Assembly: GCA_030041375.1 (NCBI GenBank)
Contig: JASHOA010000031.1
Location: forward strand, 1-64,000
Direction of reading: 5' to 3'
Length of the DNA: 64,000 nt
Source: Acetobacteraceae bacterium
Lineage (GTDB): Bacteria; Pseudomonadota; Alphaproteobacteria; Acetobacterales; Acetobacteraceae
Below the pieces are notes generated by a model. It did no database searches, was not told where the DNA came from, and worked only from the letters and a program-made list of their open reading frames with translations. This document shows positions 1 to 8,156 of the stretch, piece by piece. How positions within the stretch are numbered: the first letter of the stretch is position 1; each line of letters begins with the position of its first letter. The translations under genes and the position numbers were made by a program.

Positions 1-1
1 A

Positions 2-478
2 GTTTTCACCGCTGGTGCACGCCAGGGCTACCGGGCGCTTGTCGGGGCGACCCCGCAGCAGGTCGCGACACTGGCCCGCTTGTGGCTCCGAGACGAGATC
101 CCGAAGAACGCCGAGAGCCGGGTCATCGGGGTGGTGCTGCGGCTCCTTCGCCGCGATGGATGCTGGAAGCTGTTGCTTTCGTATGCCGATCCGGCGGCGG
201 GCCATGTCGGCACGATCTATCAGGCGACCGGCTGGCTCTATCTCGGGCAAGGTGCGCCGCCGAGCTACGTCGATCTCGGCGACGGGCGGGCATTGCATCC
301 CCGCACGGTCTATGACCGGCTCGGCAGCAACGCCGTCGGTCACCTTCGCCGCACCGGCATCCCGGCCCGCCGGGCCGTAGTGAGCGGCAAGCATCGCTAC
401 GCGTATGTGCTCGACCCGGCATGGCGTTGGCGCCTGCGCGATCGGCCACAACCCTATCCGCGGCAATCGGCGCCATGA
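2..478 (+). CDS. Mom-like DNA modification (adenine methylcarbamoylation family) protein, 5' partial
   Basis: The reading frame is open from base 2, so the N-terminus lies outside the window; an internal TTG at 80 is unlikely to be the true start. The block 'LSYADPAAGHVGTIYQATG' followed by 'WLYLGQG', preceded by 'KNAESR' and followed by a late 'KHRYAYVLD', matches my recollection of the phage Mom-like family, GNAT-fold proteins in which phage Mu Mom modifies adenine to protect DNA from restriction. The target base and donor cannot be told here. Its TGA overlaps the next ATG (ATGA), so the two are translationally coupled. A Mom-like gene points to phage or mobile-element origin. The family call is by pattern recognition. 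Confidence 0.68.
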   Translation, partial: VFTAGARQGYRALVGATPQQVATLARLWLRDEIPKNAESRVIGVVLRLLRRDGCWKLLLSYADPAAGHVGTIYQATGWLYLGQGAPPSYVDLGDGRALHPRTVYDRLGSNAVGHLRRTGIPARRAVVSGKHRYAYVLDPAWRWRLRDRPQPYPRQSAP

Positions 479-1065
479 GCCGGAAGCCGCGCAATTATCG
501 CGCCGAGTATCTGCGCCGCATCGAGCGCGGCCTCGCCCGCCGGCTGACCCGTTCGCAGGCCCGCGGCCATCCGAAGCCTCACGAAGCCGCAGTCCGCCCG
601 GTCAAATCGCTTGAGAAGTCAGTCCTCATTTATGACGCCCGGCTCGAAGCGGGATTGCACGCGCTCCGCTCCGGCAAATCGCTCACGGAAAGCGCGCGGT
701 CGATCCATGTCTCGCCGGAGCGCCTGCGGCGCTATGCGCTCCGCACCCGCATGGTCAAACGCCGCGGCCGGAAATGGATTGTCGGTCCGGACCGGCGCCG
801 CCGCCGCATGCTCCTTTACAGCAACGGCGAAGCAATCACGGTCACGGTCAGGCCGGACGCCGCGCACGAGATCGGCGCCTACATGTCGGCCGTCGGGCAG
901 TTCCTCGGCAGCAACGATCCGAGGTTCCTGGCACCTTTCCGACGCAAGTGGATCACGGACACTTCGGGCAACGCGCACCCCTTTGAAACCGATCCCAACA
1001 CCCTCTACGAGCTCGAAGGAACCGGTGGGGACACGTTCGAGGATGTTTATCGGATTGTTGTTTGA
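475..1065 (+). CDS. Basic HTH-like protein of unknown function
   Basis: This is a 196-residue protein starting at the ATG that overlaps the stop of the Mom-like gene; the frame is open further upstream (to 421), but the ATGA junction decides the start. The first 45 residues are strongly basic and carry 'RSQARGHP'. Residues about 63-90 (from 'ALRSGKSLTESARSI' through 'PERLRRY') look like a helix-turn-helix of the resolvase/transposase kind, followed by an Arg-rich patch (RRGRKW, then RRRRR). The C-terminal 80 residues are acidic with no motif I recognise. No catalytic signature is visible. DNA binding is an inference from charge and the HTH-like segment. It sits between a Mom-like gene and an HNH gene, so it could be a partner or regulator of the cassette. 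Confidence 0.7.
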   Translation: MSRKPRNYRAEYLRRIERGLARRLTRSQARGHPKPHEAAVRPVKSLEKSVLIYDARLEAGLHALRSGKSLTESARSIHVSPERLRRYALRTRMVKRRGRKWIVGPDRRRRRMLLYSNGEAITVTVRPDAAHEIGAYMSAVGQFLGSNDPRFLAPFRRKWITDTSGNAHPFETDPNTLYELEGTGGDTFEDVYRIVV

Positions 1066-1083
1066 ATGCAGGAGGTATCTGGC

Positions 1084-1452
1084 ATGAGCAGAAAAACATC
1101 GGGCCAGGAGGCTCGCCGCCAGGCGGCATTGGAACGCCTTGGTAGCATCGATCCGCGATGTGCACTCTGCGGTGAGAGCGACTGGCGCTGCCTCGAAGCG
1201 CATCACCTGTCCGGGCAAAGGTACGCTTCGGACACCGTGCCGGTATGCCGCAACTGTCATCGCAAGCTTTCCGATGCGCAGCAAGACCACCCCAAAGGCA
1301 TCAATGCCCCGCCTTCACGCGACGAACTGATCGGGCGCTTCCTGATCGGGGTTGCGGAATTCCTCGCGTTCCTGATCGAGAAGCTGCGGGACTTCGGCAA
1401 CCAGCTGATCGAGTCGGCCCGGCTGCAGCGTTTGGAGGGGGGATTGCCATGA
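1084..1452 (+). CDS. HNH-like zinc-finger protein
   Basis: This 122-residue protein starts at an ATG eight bases after a strong AGGAGG (1070-1075); an in-frame ATG at 1066 is less likely. Two zinc-knuckle pairs are visible, C26-x2-C29 and C55-x2-C58 followed by H59, with a His pair at 40-41 between them. This is the layout of HNH endonucleases with a structural zinc. The second half ('FLIGVAEFLAFLIEKL') is a hydrophobic or amphipathic helix, unusual for a plain HNH nuclease. The stop overlaps the ATG of the polymerase gene (ATGA). It may nick or cut DNA for the cassette, or be a DNA-binding zinc finger only: the third catalytic His/Asn of HNH is not clear. Confidence 0.65.
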   Translation: MSRKTSGQEARRQAALERLGSIDPRCALCGESDWRCLEAHHLSGQRYASDTVPVCRNCHRKLSDAQQDHPKGINAPPSRDELIGRFLIGVAEFLAFLIEKLRDFGNQLIESARLQRLEGGLP

Positions 1453-4400
1453 CCGCTCCGGACATGCTGCCGGTTGCCATCCGCGCCTTTCTGCAAGGAC
1501 TCGATGCACCGAAGCCACGTTCATCCTACCGGCAAATGCGGCGCGTGCCACCATCCGAATACACGCTGGTCTTCGACACCGAGACAGCAACCGACGCGGC
1601 ACAGCAGATTCGCTTTGGCACTTATCAGGTTCGCAAAGACGGCGCGATCGACGAGGCGGGTATATTCTACGATCCTGAGAGCCTTACCGATGCCGAACTC
1701 ACAACGCTTCGCCGCTTTGCCGACCGGCAAAGCCTTCGCGTGCGCACCGTTGCGGAGTTCATCGACGAAGTCTTCTATCCGGTCGGCTACGAGCTCCGTG
1801 CCCTAATCGTCGGCTTCAACCTGCCGTTCGACATCTCGCGTCTTGCAGTCGAACACGCATCGGCCCGCGGCAAGACCATGCGCGGCGGGTTCACCTTCCA
1901 GCTCAGCCGGAACCGCCGCTGGCCGCGGCTGCACGTGAAGCATCTTTCGCAACGCGCTGCCCTCATCCGCTTTGCCATGACCGCAGGAAACCGTGCCGGG
2001 CGGGGAATGCGCCGGCGTCGGCAAAAGCGTGCCCCGCGCCGCGGCTTCTTCATCGACGTGAAGACTCTGGCCGCTGCGCTGACCAGCAGGTCCTTCAACC
2101 TGGCGGAGCTGGCCGAGTTCCTCGGCGTGCCAAACCGTAAGCTCACTACCGAGCAGCACGGTGGGCCGTTGACTGAGGAATACCTTACCTACGCCGAGCG
2201 CGACCCGCAGGCCACTTGGGAATGCTTCATCCGGCTGCGCCATCGGTACGCCGAGCATGGCTTGGCGGCCACGCCCGTTTATTGGGTTTATAGCGAGGCG
2301 GGCTTGGGCAAAGCCTACCTCAGGGAGATGGGCATAACCCCATGGAGGCAAGCCCAACCCGATGCGGATCCCACGCTCATCGGCACGATCATGGGCAGCT
2401 ATTACGGCGGCCGGTCCGAGGTGCGCATCCGGCGCGACATCCGGCAGGTAGCCTATTGCGACTTCCTTTCGATGTATCCGACGGTCTGCATCCTGATGGA
2501 CCTCTGGCGCTTCGTTACTGCCGAAGGGTTCGACTGTGCAGATGCAACCGCCGAGGCGCGAACGCTGCTGAGCGAGACATCAGTGACGGCCCTCCAGAGA
2601 CCCGAGCTCTGGCGCGGACTGCCGGTCCTGGTGCAGGTGTTACCGGCAGGCGATCTGTTCCCGGTCCGGTCCCAGTATGGCCAGGACACACACTACACAA
2701 TTGGCCTCAATCGGCTGACGAGTCGGGCGCCATTGTGGTTCACGCTCGCGGACTGCATGGCGGCAACGATCTTGGGCGGCAAGGTGCCGAACGTGGTGCA
2801 GGCGATCCGTTTCACGCCGCGGAAGCGGCAAGCGGGATTGCGGTCCGTCGCCATTACCGGAAACGCGGAGTACCGCATTGACCCGAACTGCGATGATTTT
2901 TATCGCCGCCTGATCGAGCTCCGGGCGGAGATCAAGCACCGCAACGGAAGCGGCGATGCTGCGGATGCGGCTAGGCTCGATGCCGAACAGCAGGCCATCA
3001 AGATCCTCGCAAACTCGACCAGCTACGGCATTTTCGTCGAGCTCAACGTGGACGAGTTGGCCAAGCCGGCCCCGGCAATTTGCCATGGCAGCGGCGAGCC
3101 CTTTGTTGTGGACGTTGCTCAGGCCGAGACGCCGGGCCGCTACTTCCATCCCCTGCTGGCGACGCTGATTACGGGAGCGGCCCGCTTGATGCTTGCCATC
3201 ACCGAGAGACTGATCCTCGATCAGGGCCTCGAGTGGGCATGCTGTGATACCGACAGCATGGTGATTGCCAAGCCGCTGGCAATGCAGGAGGCATCCTTCC
3301 TGGCCAGGGTCGGGGCCATCCGCGACTGGTTCCGGCCGCTCAATCCTTATGCCGGACTCGCCGGCAAGGGGTCGATCCTGAAGCTGGAAGGTGCCAACTA
3401 CGATGCGGGGGGCGGCAACCTCCGTGGCGCCCAAACGCCGCTCTATTGCTTCGCGGTCTCACCGAAGCGCTATGCGCTCTTCAATTGCGATCCCGCCGAA
3501 ATGCCGGTCCTGCGCAAGGCATCGGCGCATGGCCTCGGCCACCTGCGCGACCCCTATGGTGCTGCAAAGCCGCCGCCGTTTGTCCCGGAGCCCATCGTGC
3601 AGCTCTCGGAAATCGGGGTCGATCGCTGGCAACATGATTTCTGGTATCGCGTTGTCTCGGCTGCGCTGGCCGAGCACCCGGAACAGGTCGCTCTCGACGA
3701 TCTCCCGAACTTTGGCAGGCCTGCGGTCAGTCGCTACGCGGCAACCACGCCGACGCTGCTGCGCTGGTTCAAGGGCTACAACCGGGGCAAGCCGTACCGC
3801 GAGCAGGTGCGGCCGTTCGGCTTCCTGCTTGCCTTCCAGGCCAAGCGGGAGGACGGGCCGGCAGCCCTGGAAGCGGCCCCGGCTTCAGAGCGCCGGAAAC
3901 CTGCTGCATCGGCGCTCTCGCACGCCCCGAGGGCCGTGGCGCCGTTCGATCCGGACCCGGCGAAAGCTGCGCAGCGGTGCTTCGACCGGGACTCTGGCAA
4001 ACCGGTTCCTGCGCGGCAGTTGAAGACCTACCAGCAGGCCTTGCTCCGCTATCACCTGCATCCCGATCCGAAATGCTTGGGCGCCCGTTACGCTGACCAC
4101 GGCCCGACCGGGCGGCGGCACGTGGAAGCCGTCGCGGTTCACCTGATCGGCAAGGAAGCAAACCGCTGGGAGGAGCAGTTCCACCTCGGCGAGGACCCCA
4201 AGGCCCAGAGCGAATACGGGATGGCGCCGGGGGAGCGGGAGCGGGCGCTGGCGGCTGTTCGGGAAGCGGCCGCGATCCATGGTGTTGCGGCGCTGGCCCG
4301 GGTGGCTGCGATCTCCCGCCGGCACATCAGCGCCATCCTCGCCGGTCGGACCGTCCCCACCAACGCCGCGGTGCTCAGGTTGAGCGCAGCGGCGGCACGG

Positions 4401-4628
4401 CTGGCGAGGGAGCAGGGCGGACAAGCCAAGGAGGGTGCCGAACTGCGTTCCGCCGCCACCCGGATCGCCGGCCGGATTGGCCAACGCGAACTCGCCCGCC
4501 GGTTGGAGGTCGATCAAGCAAACCTCAGCAAGGTGCTCGCGGGCAGACGAAAGATTAGTGCCGCCATCCGGGACCGGCTAGCGCCCTTGCTGGTGGCACA
4601 CGTCAATACAGCGGGAGGAACTGCCTAA
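1449..4628 (+). CDS. Family B DNA polymerase-like protein with 3'-5' exonuclease motifs and two C-terminal HTH segments
   Basis: A 1059-residue protein starting at the ATG that overlaps the HNH stop. The N-terminal exonuclease shows Exo I (D43-T-E45) and Exo II (N124 with D128 in 'GFNLPFDIS'). The polymerase core shows motif A 'DFLSMYPT' from D338, motif B 'KILANSTSYG' from K518, and motif C 'DTDS' at 600-603, which supplies the metal-binding aspartates. This is family B topology with all key residues present, so it is probably active. The last 120 residues add two Cro/XRE-type helix-turn-helix segments, around 947-970 ('ISRRHISAILAGR') and 1011-1037 ('DQANLSKVLAGRRK'). I know of no classical replicative polymerase with this tail. 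Self-replication of a mobile element (pipolin-like) or a phage-related role are inferences. Confidence 0.85.
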   Translation: MTAPDMLPVAIRAFLQGLDAPKPRSSYRQMRRVPPSEYTLVFDTETATDAAQQIRFGTYQVRKDGAIDEAGIFYDPESLTDAELTTLRRFADRQSLRVRTVAEFIDEVFYPVGYELRALIVGFNLPFDISRLAVEHASARGKTMRGGFTFQLSRNRRWPRLHVKHLSQRAALIRFAMTAGNRAGRGMRRRRQKRAPRRGFFIDVKTLAAALTSRSFNLAELAEFLGVPNRKLTTEQHGGPLTEEYLTYAERDPQATWECFIRLRHRYAEHGLAATPVYWVYSEAGLGKAYLREMGITPWRQAQPDADPTLIGTIMGSYYGGRSEVRIRRDIRQVAYCDFLSMYPTVCILMDLWRFVTAEGFDCADATAEARTLLSETSVTALQRPELWRGLPVLVQVLPAGDLFPVRSQYGQDTHYTIGLNRLTSRAPLWFTLADCMAATILGGKVPNVVQAIRFTPRKRQAGLRSVAITGNAEYRIDPNCDDFYRRLIELRAEIKHRNGSGDAADAARLDAEQQAIKILANSTSYGIFVELNVDELAKPAPAICHGSGEPFVVDVAQAETPGRYFHPLLATLITGAARLMLAITERLILDQGLEWACCDTDSMVIAKPLAMQEASFLARVGAIRDWFRPLNPYAGLAGKGSILKLEGANYDAGGGNLRGAQTPLYCFAVSPKRYALFNCDPAEMPVLRKASAHGLGHLRDPYGAAKPPPFVPEPIVQLSEIGVDRWQHDFWYRVVSAALAEHPEQVALDDLPNFGRPAVSRYAATTPTLLRWFKGYNRGKPYREQVRPFGFLLAFQAKREDGPAALEAAPASERRKPAASALSHAPRAVAPFDPDPAKAAQRCFDRDSGKPVPARQLKTYQQALLRYHLHPDPKCLGARYADHGPTGRRHVEAVAVHLIGKEANRWEEQFHLGEDPKAQSEYGMAPGERERALAAVREAAAIHGVAALARVAAISRRHISAILAGRTVPTNAAVLRLSAAAARLAREQGGQAKEGAELRSAATRIAGRIGQRELARRLEVDQANLSKVLAGRRKISAAIRDRLAPLLVAHVNTAGGTA

Positions 4629-4891
4629 GCGTCAATCGCCGAAATGGGTGAAAAGCGGACCGGCAGAATTCGACACTCTATATATGAAAGCGGGCATGTA
4701 TATCCGCAGTGGCATCGTCTCGCCCTGACCCGAAGCGGTCGAAAAGGGCGCGCGGCCCCGCAATCGCAGATGAGCCAGAACCACCCAACCGTGGCCAAAT
4801 TTTGCTACCGTCAACGCGCGTCTGCCGTGCCTCTTGGGTTGGAATTTTCGTTCCAACCGAGATAGTAACTCGCAGGTGGCGGAGGCCCCAT
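4629..4891 (+). promoter_or_regulatory. Intergenic region with possible promoter for the HEPN-like gene
   Basis: These 263 bases separate the polymerase gene from the HEPN-like gene. An AT-rich block (CTATATATGA, 4678-4687) could serve as a -10 region, but I see no convincing -35 box. The frame of the downstream gene stays open back to 4709, yet the ATG at 4892 with GGTGGCGGAGG upstream is the better start. Confidence 0.25.
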
Positions 4892-6109
4892 ATGCCATCA
4901 CTCAAAGAAACACTTCACTTAGCGTTACGAGCCCGTGCGATAGTGGTTTTTTCGGCGCGATCGAACGCGGAAGATGACCCCGCGTTGCTCGCTGCTCGAA
5001 GGCAAATATTCGCAGCCTTGCTGAACCGGCTCGCGCAGCTTCACATCGATCGCGCCGTACCAGCAAGCTTTTCCAGGGGTGAACCATATGTAGAGGATAA
5101 GCGCAAGATCGCGTGCACCATCACGGCCAATTTCATCTTCCCCGGCTATATCTCGCCGTTCGATTTTTGGCTTTACGGAGCCCACGTTATCGGAACCCAG
5201 CATGGAAACATTCTGCACATCCAAGTCGATCGACGGATATCCCAACAGTTGTGGGATGATGTGAGATTGAAGATTCCGTTCAAAGAAAAATTCATAATCG
5301 GGTATCTCGCCTCATACATGCCAACGATCAACAGGCTTCTCCTGGACAACAGATATTATGAAGGACATTTGTTGTCTCGCACCTATGCGATTTTTGAAGC
5401 GGTCCGCGTCAGCTTGACCGCAAACGACCGGCGAATGCAATTGAACTGGCCGATCAGTTTTGCTCCCTTCCCGCCGAGCGCGAAGATAGCTCAGAATGTC
5501 AAAGAGCCTTACGTTCACGACTTTGTTGATTCGATAAATTCGTATTTCACATCTGATTTTGACGATTGTATCCGACGAATCGTGACCTCGGCCGAAAACT
5601 TTTTTGAAACACGGGGTTGGAGAGCAAAACCTTTGCCGGAGACGCTCCTGCAAAAGCTACTAGGGTTGCTGGGTCTTAAATCGAACAGCAGACCAAACGC
5701 GTTTCGTCGCGTCTTGTCAGACAACATAGACACAAAGAAGCTTTCAGGAGAGGTGATAAACGAAAATATTCAATTTATCTACACCATCCGAAACAGGATC
5801 GTGCATCGTGGGTTTAGAATGAGCACATCCAGCGGGTTATTTTGTGACAAGGCAATTGCGACGCTGAAATATTTGATAAATGGCTATTGCGGGAACGCGG
5901 CCATATCGAGATATGTAGATACTCTCTACATGCAATTCAAAATGCAGTGCTCAGAGTTCGGCGAATTATACAATCTCGATGTCATCGAAAAAATGCGAAG
6001 CCACGCGACGAGCGACGGACCGGCAATCGACTCTGCCGCTGCATTCAACAAGTTCATGTTTGGAGCCTTGAGATTTACCGAGCGGGATAGGCATTCTATT
6101 TCACGATAG
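4892..6109 (+). CDS. HEPN-like protein, possible abortive-infection ribonuclease
   Basis: A 405-residue protein from the ATG preceded by GGCGGAGG. Residues 300-305 read RNRIVH, the R-N-x3-H motif of HEPN ribonuclease active sites, in a helical C-terminal context ('INENIQFIYTIRNRIVH'), as in large HEPN proteins of defence islands (ApeA-like and relatives). The first 200 residues contain beta-like stretches ('ITANFIFPGYISPFDFWLYG') that I do not recognise; an N-terminal sensing domain would fit. Codon choice is visibly richer in A and T (AAA, ATT, TTT, GAA) than in all neighbours, which suggests recent horizontal transfer. RNase activity is an inference from one motif. Whether it works with the polymerase/HNH/Mom set or is a separate cargo gene is open. 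Confidence 0.65.
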   Translation: MPSLKETLHLALRARAIVVFSARSNAEDDPALLAARRQIFAALLNRLAQLHIDRAVPASFSRGEPYVEDKRKIACTITANFIFPGYISPFDFWLYGAHVIGTQHGNILHIQVDRRISQQLWDDVRLKIPFKEKFIIGYLASYMPTINRLLLDNRYYEGHLLSRTYAIFEAVRVSLTANDRRMQLNWPISFAPFPPSAKIAQNVKEPYVHDFVDSINSYFTSDFDDCIRRIVTSAENFFETRGWRAKPLPETLLQKLLGLLGLKSNSRPNAFRRVLSDNIDTKKLSGEVINENIQFIYTIRNRIVHRGFRMSTSSGLFCDKAIATLKYLINGYCGNAAISRYVDTLYMQFKMQCSEFGELYNLDVIEKMRSHATSDGPAIDSAAAFNKFMFGALRFTERDRHSISR

Positions 6110-6478
6110 AGTGCCGAGGTTTGGCAGCAGCCCGTGTCGGTTGATGGCACATCCACGACTTTCGACTGGGCAATCCCAATGTCGGCTTTCGTGACGTGGC
6201 GAAATCAGCCGCGGTGCCCGCCTTGGGTCGATAGCTGAAGTTTGAGCCGTGGCTCCCCGCCTCTAGCCATCGTGGCGGTCAGCGAGCCCCGAGTCGATCG
6301 CGGAGGGCTTGTCAACCGGCCGCACGATCCTCCGTTGGACCCAGATGACGACGCACCGCTTTACCGCCACGAGTCGGACGCCCCCAAAGTGTGAGGTCAA
6401 AAAGTGTTCCCGCCACGGATATCGCTATACCCCCTCAGCACAGGCGAGAAGGTGGCGGCCTCCTGCTGGCGCCTGGCT
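6110..6478. other. Gap between the accessory cassette and the formate dehydrogenase operon
   Basis: No convincing gene is seen here. A short plus-strand frame (TTG 6242 to TGA 6394) ends in an acidic, Pro-rich tail (DPPLDPDDDAP) and could be the decayed end of something, but it lacks a good ribosome site and I recognise no family. No tRNA or clear attachment repeat is visible at this likely island boundary. Confidence 0.4.
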
Positions 6479-7480
6479 TTATCCGGCGGGCGCGGCGTGG
6501 CTGCCCAGATCGGGGCTTTTGGCTTTGGCCTGCTCCTCCTCGAGCCACAGATCGTGGTGCTGCTTTGCCCAGTTGAGATCCACCTCGCCGGTCCCCATGG
6601 CATCGAAAGCACCCTCCATACCGAGCGTGCCGATATAGATGTGGGCGAGGAAGACGGCGATCATCAACTGAGCGAGCACTGCATGCACGAGATTGGCCGT
6701 TTGCATGCCATCGATCGCAGCAACGGAGAAGGGAAACAGAAGCGTCAGGCCGGATAGCGACAGAACCACGCCGCCGAGAACGGCTGCCCAGAAGATGAGC
6801 TTCTGGCCGGCGTTGAAGCGCTCGGCCGGGGGATCGCCGCCTCCCAGGAGTCCGCCGCCCTTTCTCAGCCAGTTCGCATCGACCTTGTTGGGCAGATTGT
6901 CCTTGATCCAGATGATGAAGATCAGGACGACGCCCAGCATGAAGGGCCATGCGAAGAAGTTATGCGCATACTTGCCCCATATCGTCAGAGCGGAGAAAGC
7001 CTGATTGCCCATCAGCGGCAGCAGTATCCATTTGCCGAAAGTGATGTTCAGGCCGGTCAGTGCGAGAATGACGAAAGATACTGCCGTCAACCAGTGAACG
7101 AACCGTTCGAACGCAGCGAAGCGCAGAATCGCGACACCCGAGAAGCCTGAGCGAACCCGGATCCGCCCTCTCCGCAAATAGAATACGGCGAGGACGATGA
7201 TCATGCCGATGATAGCGATGCCACCGATCCAAGGCAGCGTTGTTTCGTGGAATACACGCCAACTGCGGCCGCGGGGCTGGATCAGAACGGAGGCCCTGGG
7301 TACGGGAATGGCGACGCGTCCGCGAATTTGCGGGAGTTGCTGGAGGAGTTGATCCGCGCTCACAGGACCTCCAACCGGCGGGGTCGGGCTCCGCGGCTGT
7401 GCGAAGAGGGAGGGCGCCGTGAAAAGCACGAGGCTGAGGGCGCAGGCGGCGACCAAAATGAACGGAAAGCGACTCAACAT
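6479..7480 (-). CDS. fdoI: Formate dehydrogenase gamma subunit, membrane cytochrome b
   Basis: A 333-residue protein starting at an ATG with AAAGGA upstream; the frame extends to 7546, but the signal peptide (MLSRFPFILVAACALSLVLF, cleavage near AQP) marks this start. After a Pro-rich periplasmic stretch come one anchor helix and four core helices of the FdnI/FdoI type. Histidines suited to bind haem b lie in 'FERFVHWLTA', 'GKYAHNFFAW', 'NLVHAVLAQL' and 'FLAHIYIGTLG'. It would take electrons from the beta subunit and reduce the quinone pool. It is last in the operon TorD - TAT peptide - alpha - beta - gamma. The N-terminal signal extension is longer than in E. coli FdoI but common in alphaproteobacterial homologues. 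Confidence 0.93.
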   Translation of the reverse strand: MLSRFPFILVAACALSLVLFTAPSLFAQPRSPTPPVGGPVSADQLLQQLPQIRGRVAIPVPRASVLIQPRGRSWRVFHETTLPWIGGIAIIGMIIVLAVFYLRRGRIRVRSGFSGVAILRFAAFERFVHWLTAVSFVILALTGLNITFGKWILLPLMGNQAFSALTIWGKYAHNFFAWPFMLGVVLIFIIWIKDNLPNKVDANWLRKGGGLLGGGDPPAERFNAGQKLIFWAAVLGGVVLSLSGLTLLFPFSVAAIDGMQTANLVHAVLAQLMIAVFLAHIYIGTLGMEGAFDAMGTGEVDLNWAKQHHDLWLEEEQAKAKSPDLGSHAAPAG

Positions 7481-7542
7481 CGGCGCATTCCTTTTTTTGC
7501 GTTCAACTCGGATGGCTACACCTTGCTCCGGCTGACCCCGAT

Positions 7543-8139
7543 TCACGTTGCGATGGTTTCGTTATAGGCCGTTTTCCAACCCCACGCGCCCGATCCGTAG
7601 CCACGTTTGACCACACGTTCCTTGTAGATCTGAACGATGATTTCACCGTCACCGGCCAGCAATGCCTTGGTCGAGCACATTTCGGCGCAGAGCGGCAGCT
7701 TGCCCTGGGCTAGGCGGTTGGCGCCATATTTGACGAATTCGGCGGTGGAGAGATCGGCCTCTGGCCCGCCGGAGCAATAGGTGCATTTGTCCATCTTGCC
7801 CCGGCTGCCGAAGTTGCTGGTGCGCGGGTATTGCGGGGCCCCGAACGGGCAGGCGTAAAAGCAATAGCCGCAGCCGATGCACAGATCCTTGGAGTGCAGT
7901 ACGACACCGTCGTCTGTCTGGTAGAAGCAGTCGACCGGGCAGACCGCCTTGCAAGGCGGGTCGGTGCAATGCATGCACGCCATGGAAATCGAGCGCTCGC
8001 CCGGCTTGCCGTCGTTGATGGTGATGACGCGCCGGCGGTTGATGCCCCAGGGCACCTCATTCGCGTTCTTGCAAGCGGTGACGCAGGCATTGCATTCGAT
8101 GCAGCGGTCGGCATCACAGAGGAACTTCATTCGCGCCAT
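7543..8139 (-). CDS. fdoH: Formate dehydrogenase beta subunit, four-cluster ferredoxin
   Basis: A 198-residue iron-sulfur protein starting at an ATG nine bases from GGAGGA; an upstream in-frame extension overlaps the alpha gene in another frame and is rejected. Cys motifs CIECNACVTAC, CMHCTDPPCKAVCP, CIGCGYCFYACP and CTYC...C provide ligands for four [4Fe-4S] clusters. It passes electrons from the catalytic alpha subunit to the membrane gamma subunit. There is no C-terminal transmembrane helix, unlike E. coli FdnH/FdoH, so attachment must be through the gamma subunit. It follows the alpha gene by 17 bases. Confidence 0.95.
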   Translation of the reverse strand: MARMKFLCDADRCIECNACVTACKNANEVPWGINRRRVITINDGKPGERSISMACMHCTDPPCKAVCPVDCFYQTDDGVVLHSKDLCIGCGYCFYACPFGAPQYPRTSNFGSRGKMDKCTYCSGGPEADLSTAEFVKYGANRLAQGKLPLCAEMCSTKALLAGDGEIIVQIYKERVVKRGYGSGAWGWKTAYNETIAT

Positions 8140-8156
8140 GGCCCTATCCTCCCCCC

